A stretch of 10,532 nt of DNA, taken from Nitrospinota bacterium (GTDB taxonomy: Bacteria; JAUXIQ01). A program made the position numbers and the translations under genes. Below the pieces are notes generated by a model. The model ran no database searches and had not been told where the DNA came from. It saw only the letters and a list, made by a program, of their open reading frames with translations. The number at the start of each line of letters is the position of its first letter. Position 1 is the stretch's first letter. Shown here piece after piece: positions 1-5,453 of the stretch. The DNA is taken from assembly GCA_030620925.1 (NCBI GenBank), contig JAUXIQ010000035.1:1-10532 (forward strand). Reading direction: 5' to 3'.

Positions 1-58
1 ATGCGTTCATTGCTTTGGGGTTGCAAATGGAGAGGTTGGCGGAGACTTTCGGCAGAGC

Positions 59-1585
59 TTATCGAGATCTTTTTTTTCTATTTTTATTAACCATTAAGGC
101 TATTTCTTTCATGGGATTCTTGAGAATATTTGCGCTTATTTGCACCTCTTTTATATCGATAATTTCCAGCAGGCGGTCGCAGCCGTTGAGCCTGTCCCAA
201 CAATAGCGTACGATATCCAGCCCATCGAGATGCGTTTTTTCGGCCAGGAAGTTTATTGCGCCGTGAGAAAAGCTGAGCTTTATGCCGGAGGTGTTAAAAA
301 ACTGGCCGATGAAATCTTCGAGAGGTTTTATGACCAGTACCCTTTTCAGAGTCTTTTGAGGGTTATTAACAGTATCTTTTGATATTGAGAGCTCGTGGAT
401 GTTTTTACCCGGAAGTTCGTATTTGAAATCCGCCAATGCCTTTTCACAAACGGTCATGAGGCCTCGGGCGCCTGTCTTCTCTTCGTACGCCAGTTGAGCG
501 ATGCGTTTCAGGGCTTCATCGGTGAAATTTAAATCGACGTCTATCAGCGAGAAATCGTGTACGTGCTGTCTTGTGATTGCGCAATGGGAATGCTGGAGGA
601 TTGAGTAGAAGTCTTCCACATCGAGGTCCTCGAGGATGACCCTGACAGGCAGCCGACCCACCAGCTCCTGGATGAGGCCGTATTCCACAAAATCTTCTGT
701 GGTTACATGGGGGAGGTAGTCGGTTTTTTCGCTCTCCGAGTGTACTTCACCCTTGAAACCGACCCGCTTGCTGTGCATGCGTTTTTTTATGATATCAGGC
801 AGCCCCGGGAAGGCCCCTCCTACTATGAACAGTATGTTTCTGGTGTTTATGGTGGGACGTCTGCCTTTTCCGCCGGCCATGATACCCTGCATCATGGAGA
901 CGGGATCGCTGGTGCTCACCAATTCGACTTCGGTTTCTTCCATGGGTTTAAGGAGCTCGGTCTGGACTCCTGTGCCGGTAATATCACGGCCCATAATGGT
1001 GCTGTCTGTAGCGATTTTGTCGATCTCATCGACAAATATCATGCCGCACTCGGCCAGTTTAATGTTGCCTTCCGCTTCTCGCACCAAGTCCCGGACGAGG
1101 TTTTCCACGTCTTCACCCACGTAACCTGTCTTGCTGAGTTTGGTAGCGTCCCCTAGTACCAGGGGAACACCTAATATCTTGGCCAGGCGCTTGAGGAGGA
1201 GGGTCTTGCCGACACCCGTGTTACCCACCATAATGATGTTGTTCTTCTGATAGTTCTCCTGGCGTATACCGGTCTTGAGCTCCTTTTCGATGTGTCTGTA
1301 GTGGTAAAAAGCTGCATTCGCAAGATACTTCTTGGCGGCATCCTGTTTGATGACATATTTGTCCAGTTCGGCCTTTATATCCCTGGGGGCGAGGTTAAAG
1401 TTGAGCTCGATCTTTTCTTTCGCGGGTTCTTTCTCCACCCCTATTTTGCCCAGTGGCACCTCAGGGCCCGTAACCATTCTGGCGCTGAGCTCCCGTAGGC
1501 CGTATTTTTCCTGCAATTTCTTGGCGAAATCCTGAATTTCCTTATATATCTCATCCTGGGCATTTTTGTCTTTGTCGTCAGACAT
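59..1585 (-). CDS. ClpX-like AAA+ unfoldase without zinc-binding domain
   Basis: This 508-residue protein follows ClpX from about residue 65 to 415. It has a Walker A motif GNTGVGKT (121-128), pore-1 loop GYVG (154-157), Walker B ending in VDEID (185-189), the sensor-1 strand ILFIVGGAF (251-259), an arginine finger in VGRLP (R311) and sensor-2 TGARGL (R374). A VGF tripeptide (275-277) lies where ClpX has its IGF loop that docks on ClpP, so ClpP partnership is possible. The N-terminal C4 zinc-binding domain is absent and replaced by about 65 charged residues. An insertion of roughly 15 residues precedes the RKH-loop position, which reads GKGRRPT. Residues about 417-508 extend beyond normal ClpX and end in a basic tail. 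ATP-driven unfolding of cytoplasmic proteins is inferred from the family; different substrates from housekeeping ClpX are likely. Only a weak AAAGAAAG ribosome site precedes the ATG. The Lrp gene lies 218 bp upstream on the same strand. Confidence 0.9.
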   Translation of the reverse strand: MSDDKDKNAQDEIYKEIQDFAKKLQEKYGLRELSARMVTGPEVPLGKIGVEKEPAKEKIELNFNLAPRDIKAELDKYVIKQDAAKKYLANAAFYHYRHIEKELKTGIRQENYQKNNIIMVGNTGVGKTLLLKRLAKILGVPLVLGDATKLSKTGYVGEDVENLVRDLVREAEGNIKLAECGMIFVDEIDKIATDSTIMGRDITGTGVQTELLKPMEETEVELVSTSDPVSMMQGIMAGGKGRRPTINTRNILFIVGGAFPGLPDIIKKRMHSKRVGFKGEVHSESEKTDYLPHVTTEDFVEYGLIQELVGRLPVRVILEDLDVEDFYSILQHSHCAITRQHVHDFSLIDVDLNFTDEALKRIAQLAYEEKTGARGLMTVCEKALADFKYELPGKNIHELSISKDTVNNPQKTLKRVLVIKPLEDFIGQFFNTSGIKLSFSHGAINFLAEKTHLDGLDIVRYCWDRLNGCDRLLEIIDIKEVQISANILKNPMKEIALMVNKNRKKRSR

Positions 1586-1803
1586 ATTAAATGCTTTCTT
1601 TAAATATTTTGAGGTAATGGCGGTAGAATTAGAAGAACTGAATAGCTATCTCGTTTAAACGATTCTAATGCGAGATTTTGTCTCTAATAATATATACGGT
1701 TATTAGCGCTTGAAACAAAAGGGGTATTATCGGTTTATTGCAAGGTTATAGGAATTTATTTTGATGCGTTGAGAAGTGTAATTCAAAGGTACCGGTTAAA
1801 CTT
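1586..1803 (-). other. Spacer between Lrp gene and ClpX-like gene with inverted repeats
   Basis: No terminator is evident after the Lrp stop codon, so read-through into the ClpX-like gene is possible. A possible weak minus-strand promoter has a TATTAT -10 element reading away from TTTCAA at 17 bp, but its -35 match is poor. Just downstream lie a perfect 12-bp palindrome TCGTTTAAACGA (1651-1662), an inverted repeat ATCTCG/CGAGAT (1648-1653 and 1671-1676), and an overlapping GAGA/TCTC hairpin that would compete with it. Confidence 0.35.
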
Positions 1804-2256
1804 CTAGTCTTCAAGGTAGAGGTAGGTCTCTTCTTTGAGAGAGGAGAGGACGACGTTAGTGAGCGTCCTCGCCACACCTGGTATAGCCCTGATTTTCTTG
1901 GAAATTATGTTTTCAAGCGTGGCGGTGTTCCTGGTTTTTACCTTGAGGAGGTAGGAGTAGTCGCCGGTGACGTGATGACACTCCAGCACGTCGTCAAGCT
2001 TGGTTACATCCACCACAAAAGCCTCCTCAAAGCTGGGGTTACTTACGTATACGTTAACGAAAGCTGTTAGCTCCTTGCCGATTTTCTTGTCATTAAGGAT
2101 CGCCGCGAAACGCTTTACGATGCCTTCGCTGCACAGTTTTTTAACTCTCTCACTGACCGAAGGAGCGGAAAGCCCCACAGTCTTTGCTATATTGGAATGG
2201 GCTTCTCTACCGTTTTCCTGGAGCAAAGTCAAAATTTTAATATCGACGAAATCCAT
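1804..2256 (-). CDS. Lrp/AsnC-family transcriptional regulator
   Basis: This 150-residue protein has the usual size and layout of the leucine-responsive regulator family. A winged helix-turn-helix occupies about residues 1-50, with recognition-helix region VGLSAPSVSERVKKL. A RAM effector-binding domain spans about 65-140 and includes the VTGDYSYLLKV segment (96-106), whose GDY is typical of ligand-responsive members. Such proteins form dimers to octamers on DNA and sense amino acids. The start is well supported by GGGGGAGG seven bases upstream of the ATG. A promoter lies at 2312-2340. The gene is divergent from an amino acid dehydrogenase, aminotransferase and aldehyde dehydrogenase cluster, so it is the natural candidate regulator of that cluster and of itself. 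The actual effector cannot be read from the sequence. Confidence 0.95.
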   Translation of the reverse strand: MDFVDIKILTLLQENGREAHSNIAKTVGLSAPSVSERVKKLCSEGIVKRFAAILNDKKIGKELTAFVNVYVSNPSFEEAFVVDVTKLDDVLECHHVTGDYSYLLKVKTRNTATLENIISKKIRAIPGVARTLTNVVLSSLKEETYLYLED

Positions 2257-2311
2257 GAAGGTGCCTCCCCCGTATTAAATAATTGAAATAAAAAACACCC
2301 TCTCATATTTT

Positions 2312-2340
2312 ATAGTAAGGAGAAAAGGATATTTTGTCAA
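2312..2340 (-). promoter_or_regulatory. Sigma-70-type promoter for the Lrp-family gene
   Basis: On the minus strand a perfect -35 TTGACA (2335-2340) is separated by 17 bp from a -10 TACTAT (2312-2317). Transcription would start near 2305 and give a leader of about 50 nt before the regulator's ATG. Confidence 0.6.
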
Positions 2341-2396
2341 ATAATACTTGTATTGCAGGTGAATTTGATTAAAGATTTAAAAATTTTCCAGCTCAA

Positions 2397-2408
2397 ATTG
2401 CATGCAAT
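2397..2408. promoter_or_regulatory. 12-bp palindrome between divergent promoters, candidate operator
   Basis: ATTGCATGCAAT is a perfect palindrome in the AT-rich stretch between the divergent promoters of the Lrp gene and the amino acid dehydrogenase gene. Its position suits a regulator site. The family's binding sites are degenerate, so assigning it to the Lrp protein is inference. Confidence 0.3.
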
Positions 2409-2480
2409 ATCTCCTCTTTAACTTGCCAGAAGGCCGAAAAAAAATTGTAACTTTATCCGCCGAGCTAACATAAGAATAAT

Positions 2481-2509
2481 TTGACAACACACCCATACAA
2501 CCTTATATT
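2481..2509 (+). promoter_or_regulatory. Strong sigma-70-type promoter for the amino acid catabolism cluster
   Basis: A perfect TTGACA (2481-2486), a 17-bp spacer and TATATT (2504-2509) form a near-consensus promoter. The start would be near 2516, giving a leader of about 155 nt before the dehydrogenase ATG at 2671. That leader contains an intrinsic terminator. Confidence 0.7.
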
Positions 2510-2559
2510 ATAAAGGGTATACAGAATATATACTACTATTCTAAGTATGAAATAGTATT

Positions 2560-2589
2560 ATGGTTTATAAAGTAAACCTGTTTGTTTGA
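2560..2589 (+). CDS. Possible nine-codon leader peptide
   Basis: A short frame encodes MVYKVNLFV and stops at TGA (2587-2589), overlapping the first arm of the terminator hairpin at 2588. Five of nine residues are Val, Leu or Phe, matching substrates of the downstream dehydrogenase family. No good ribosome site precedes the ATG, and a frame this short can arise by chance, so this is a candidate only. Confidence 0.2.
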   Translation: MVYKVNLFV

Positions 2590-2607
2590 GGCTGTCGCCT
2601 CTTTTTT
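2588..2607 (+). terminator. Intrinsic terminator in the dehydrogenase leader, attenuator candidate
   Basis: A GAGGC/GCCTC stem (2588-2592 with 2597-2601) around a TGTC loop is followed directly by six T residues. No gene ends upstream, so it lies inside the leader of the next gene. Its second arm (2597-2602, GCCTCT) can instead pair over six bases with AGGGGC (2620-2625), including one G-U pair. That is the layout expected of a terminator/antiterminator switch. A terminator closing a small RNA of about 90 nt would look the same. Confidence 0.55.
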
Positions 2608-2670
2608 CTTGTGTTCGCTAGGGGCAAAGGTGGTTTTAAAAGTTATCTTTAAAAGTAAAGGAGACCCGAC

Positions 2671-3813
2671 ATGCTACGGACCAAAGAAGTGAAAATAAAA
2701 GGATACGAAAGTGTAACGTTCCTGGAAGATAAAAAGATCGGGATGAGAGGATACGTGGCGATTCATGATACTTCGTTGGGTCCGGCGGTGGGTGGATGTC
2801 GAATGCTGAAATATGATAATCAGAACCTGGCCTTAAAAGATGCCCTCAGACTTTCCCGCGGAATGACTTATAAAAGCGCTGCAGTGGGGCTCAATTATGG
2901 CGGGGGTAAAACGGTTATCATAGCCAATGACGTCGGTTCCAGGCGCGAGATGGTTTTTGAGAGGCTCGGAAGTTTCATTAATGATTTGGGCGGAACGTAC
3001 ATCACCGGGGTAGATGCGGGCACCAACCTGTATGATATGAAATTTCTTAAAAGGCACACCGAATATGTCGCTGGAGTCCCGTCTCCAGGGCATGAGATCG
3101 GCGATCCTTCCATGGCCACGGCCTACGGGGTTTACATGGGTATGAAGGCCTGCATAAAAGAGAAGCTGGGACGCAGGGATTTCCAGGACCTTAGGGTGGC
3201 CATACAGGGAGCGGGTAAGGTGGGTGGCTACCTCATAGAAAGGCTCACCAAAGAAGGGAGTAAAATTATCCTGGCGGAGCCGCGAGAGGAGATCGCCCAA
3301 CAGATGGCCCAAGAATTCGGCGTGGATTTGGTCAAACCGAATCAAATATACAACGTCGAAGCGGATATATTTGCCCCGTGTGCGCTGGGAGGAATGCTGA
3401 ACAGCAGAACCATACCCAGGCTGAAAAGCCCTATAGTAGCAGGAGCGGCGAACAACCAGCTGTTGACAGACAAGGCCGGGGAACTTCTCCATACGCGAAA
3501 TATACTCTACGCTCCCGACTATGTGATTAATGCGGGCGGCCTCATCTGCGTGGTTCTGGATATGGAAGGTTCCAACATGGCAAACATCCTACTGAAGACT
3601 TCTCGCATATACGACACCCTTCTGGATGTCTTCAGAACCTCAAAGAGCGAAGACCTTCCTCCCTATCTGGTAGCCGACAGAATGGCGGAACGGAAAATTA
3701 TCAAAGCGAATACGGATAAAGAGATGGAAAAAAAGAAGCCGGAAGACACTCGCACGTCTTACGGTACGGATCAAGAGCAGACTAAGACTACCGCAGCAAG
3801 CATGCATGCTTGA
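2671..3813 (+). CDS. Leu/Phe/Val-type amino acid dehydrogenase, NAD-type
   Basis: This 380-residue protein aligns almost without gaps with bacillar leucine dehydrogenase. The substrate-binding lysine (K68 in MTYK), catalytic lysine (K80 in GGGK) and catalytic aspartate (D115) fall at the same residue numbers. The dinucleotide fold has GAGKVG at 180-185, and E203 ends the second strand, favouring NAD. IFAPCALGG (233-241) and APDYVINAGG (281-290) are typical. It should carry out reversible oxidative deamination of an L-amino acid to a 2-oxo acid, ammonia and NADH in the cytoplasm. Pocket positions 113 (Gly) and 291 (Leu) resemble phenylalanine dehydrogenase rather than leucine dehydrogenase, so the substrate may be aromatic. 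The C-terminal tail (about 345-380) is charged and low in complexity. AAGGAG lies seven bases before the ATG. It is the first gene of a cluster with the aminotransferase 57 bp downstream. Confidence 0.93.
   Translation: MLRTKEVKIKGYESVTFLEDKKIGMRGYVAIHDTSLGPAVGGCRMLKYDNQNLALKDALRLSRGMTYKSAAVGLNYGGGKTVIIANDVGSRREMVFERLGSFINDLGGTYITGVDAGTNLYDMKFLKRHTEYVAGVPSPGHEIGDPSMATAYGVYMGMKACIKEKLGRRDFQDLRVAIQGAGKVGGYLIERLTKEGSKIILAEPREEIAQQMAQEFGVDLVKPNQIYNVEADIFAPCALGGMLNSRTIPRLKSPIVAGAANNQLLTDKAGELLHTRNILYAPDYVINAGGLICVVLDMEGSNMANILLKTSRIYDTLLDVFRTSKSEDLPPYLVADRMAERKIIKANTDKEMEKKKPEDTRTSYGTDQEQTKTTAASMHA
3797..3812. repeat. 16-bp perfect palindrome across the dehydrogenase stop codon
   Basis: CAAGCATGCATGCTTG is its own reverse complement over 16 bases and includes the first two bases of the TGA stop. 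Its GCATGC core also occurs in the control-region palindrome at 2397-2408. It may be a protein-binding site, a small transcript hairpin or chance. Confidence 0.3.
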
Positions 3814-3870
3814 ACGTAATTCCCTCATCCAAAGGGAGATTCTTTTAGGTTAGAGGTTTCAAGGCTTCTG

Positions 3871-5346
3871 ATGAACAGGAAAAAAGCAGCGATAGATGTA
3901 AAAACTGAGATACCCGGGCCCAATTCGCAGAATTGGGTCGAAGCATATATGAAGCATGCTGCTCCCTCAACATACGCCTACCCCTTCGTGTGGGACGTTA
4001 CCTCCTGGGCGCAGGGACCTTTCTGCACTGATGCTGACGGAAACGTGTTCATCGATTTTTACGGACACGTGGGCGCTGCACCGCTGGGATACAACAACCC
4101 GAAGATACTCTCTGACTGCGGTGTGCCTTTCGACCCCGTAAAAACGGCTGAACACGATACCTTCCTCGCTGTGGGCAAGGACCCCTTTGGTTCTCGCAAC
4201 GTCCGTTTCAAAAAGCCCCGGGCATCCGACTTCAGGACTGCCACAGATCTTCAGAACCTTCTGGTAAAACTCACCTCCGGGTTCCAGATGGATATGGTTT
4301 TCCTGGTGAATTCGGGGGCCGAAGCGGTCTCCAACGCAATTAAGATAAGCATTCATAGGAAGTTCAGAGAGGTAAAGGCCAGGATAGGGGATGAGCTTTT
4401 CGGGGAAATGTGCAGACAACTGGGTATAGCGTCCAGCGGGCTATTCACAGACCTTTACGCAGACTATCCTTTGTTTGGTCTGGCAGCCGCGGGCGCTTTT
4501 CATGGCCGAACCATGGACGTGCTCTCCCTCACCAACAGCAAGAAAGCACAAAAAGAGGGTTTTCCCACCTTAGGCTGGGTAAAGCATGTGGATGTCGTGG
4601 ATTCGGTCTTCGATCCGGCAGAGCTGATGTGTGAGGCCGACCTTAAGACTCTCATCTTGAACAAGCGCCTGGGCAGGGTTGTGCATGAACAGGGAAGGGT
4701 GCCCGGAGAGTTGCTGGCTTATATAATAATCGAGCCCATCCAAGGTGAAGGGGGTTATAAGATACCCCGCACTGAGAACGTCAAGGTGCTCGCCGATGTA
4801 GCACAGCGTCATAACTCACTGTTGATCTCGGATGAGGTTCAGACCGGCATAGGAAGGACCGGCCACTGGTGGGGCATAGAGCACCACGGCGTCGTGCCCG
4901 ACGTGATAGCTGTCGCTAAGGGTCTTCGTGTGGGTGCGGTGATCAGCCGGGGCAACAATTTTCCCGGGGAGTCGGGGGTAATCTCCAGTACATGGTGCGG
5001 CGGCGAGATTTCCATTGCCGTGGGCTACAAGACGTTGCAAATTATAGAAGAGGAGGGCTTGGTGCAGAACGCCGCGCAATCCGGTGACTACTTGATGGAC
5101 GAGCTGCGGGGATTAAGGCGAGAGTATTCCTTTATAGAAGAAGTACGCGGTCGCGGGCTGATGGTGGGTATTGAGTTGTCGGACGCTGATAAAAGGGACA
5201 GGCTTGTGGAGATCTGTTTTGAGAAGGGGCTCCTTGTATTGGGTTGCGGCAAAAAGACCATCAGGATGCTGCCGCCACTTGACGTCAGGCCCAGGGAGAT
5301 GGATATGGCGGTGGCTGTATTCGAACGGGCTCTATCCGAGCTTTGA
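3871..5346 (+). CDS. Class III PLP-dependent aminotransferase, Lat/GABA-transaminase-like
   Basis: This 491-residue protein has the class III (fold type I) motifs in order: SGAEAV (149-153 region), GAFHGR (208-213), EPIQGEGG (288-295), DEVQTGIGRTG (321-331, with D321 contacting the PLP pyridine), the Schiff-base lysine K350 in AVAKGL, and STW (373-375) near the PLP phosphate. Enzymes of this class move a terminal or side-chain amino group to 2-oxoglutarate or pyruvate and release a semialdehyde. The GAFHGR...LSLTN stretch and the STWCGG region recall actinobacterial lysine 6-aminotransferase. The N-terminal PGP segment recalls archaeal GABA transaminases. The SGAEAV to GAFHGR interval is about 25 residues longer than usual. 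The likely partner is the aldehyde dehydrogenase downstream. The ribosome site is weak (AAGG six bases before the ATG), suggesting coupling to the upstream gene. The exact substrate is not resolved. Confidence 0.9.
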   Translation: MNRKKAAIDVKTEIPGPNSQNWVEAYMKHAAPSTYAYPFVWDVTSWAQGPFCTDADGNVFIDFYGHVGAAPLGYNNPKILSDCGVPFDPVKTAEHDTFLAVGKDPFGSRNVRFKKPRASDFRTATDLQNLLVKLTSGFQMDMVFLVNSGAEAVSNAIKISIHRKFREVKARIGDELFGEMCRQLGIASSGLFTDLYADYPLFGLAAAGAFHGRTMDVLSLTNSKKAQKEGFPTLGWVKHVDVVDSVFDPAELMCEADLKTLILNKRLGRVVHEQGRVPGELLAYIIIEPIQGEGGYKIPRTENVKVLADVAQRHNSLLISDEVQTGIGRTGHWWGIEHHGVVPDVIAVAKGLRVGAVISRGNNFPGESGVISSTWCGGEISIAVGYKTLQIIEEEGLVQNAAQSGDYLMDELRGLRREYSFIEEVRGRGLMVGIELSDADKRDRLVEICFEKGLLVLGCGKKTIRMLPPLDVRPREMDMAVAVFERALSEL

Positions 5347-5388
5347 GCATGTCAATAAATTTTAAATATCGTATCTCAAAAGGAGTCT

Positions 5389-5415
5389 AAGCCTCGCCTA
5401 TGCGGGGCTTTTTTT
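5389..5415 (+). terminator. Intrinsic terminator between aminotransferase and aldehyde dehydrogenase genes
   Basis: AAGCCTCGC (5389-5397) pairs with GCGGGGCTT (5402-5410) around a CTAT loop with one G-U pair, and a run of seven T residues covers 5409-5415. It lies 43 bp after the aminotransferase stop and just before the aldehyde dehydrogenase. It should cut or reduce transcription into the third gene. An ATG at 5400 sits in its loop and is not a credible start. Confidence 0.8.
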
Positions 5416-5439
5416 CATCGCAATTCCCTCTTATCAGAG

Positions 5440-5448
5440 AAGGAAAGG
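5440..5448 (+). promoter_or_regulatory. Shine-Dalgarno site fixing the aldehyde dehydrogenase start
   Basis: AAGGAAAGG lies five bases before the ATG at 5454. It supports that start over the in-frame ATG at 5400, which has no ribosome site and lies in the terminator loop. Confidence 0.7.
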
Positions 5449-5453
5449 CAGTT

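Noticed and set aside
707-1156. 149-residue plus-strand open frame
   Set aside because: It is antisense to the AAA+ core of the ClpX-like protein and has no independent support.
2833-3492. 219-residue minus-strand open frame
   Set aside because: It lies wholly antisense to the amino acid dehydrogenase, whose motifs are complete. The minus-strand product has no recognisable motif.
3821-3846. TCCCT/AGGGA hairpin followed by a short T-rich stretch
   Set aside because: The stem is only five base pairs and the T run is interrupted, so termination between the dehydrogenase and aminotransferase genes is unlikely.
5400-5453. N-terminal extension of the aldehyde dehydrogenase
   Set aside because: The ATG at 5400 is in a terminator loop with no ribosome site, whereas the ATG at 5454 has a strong one.
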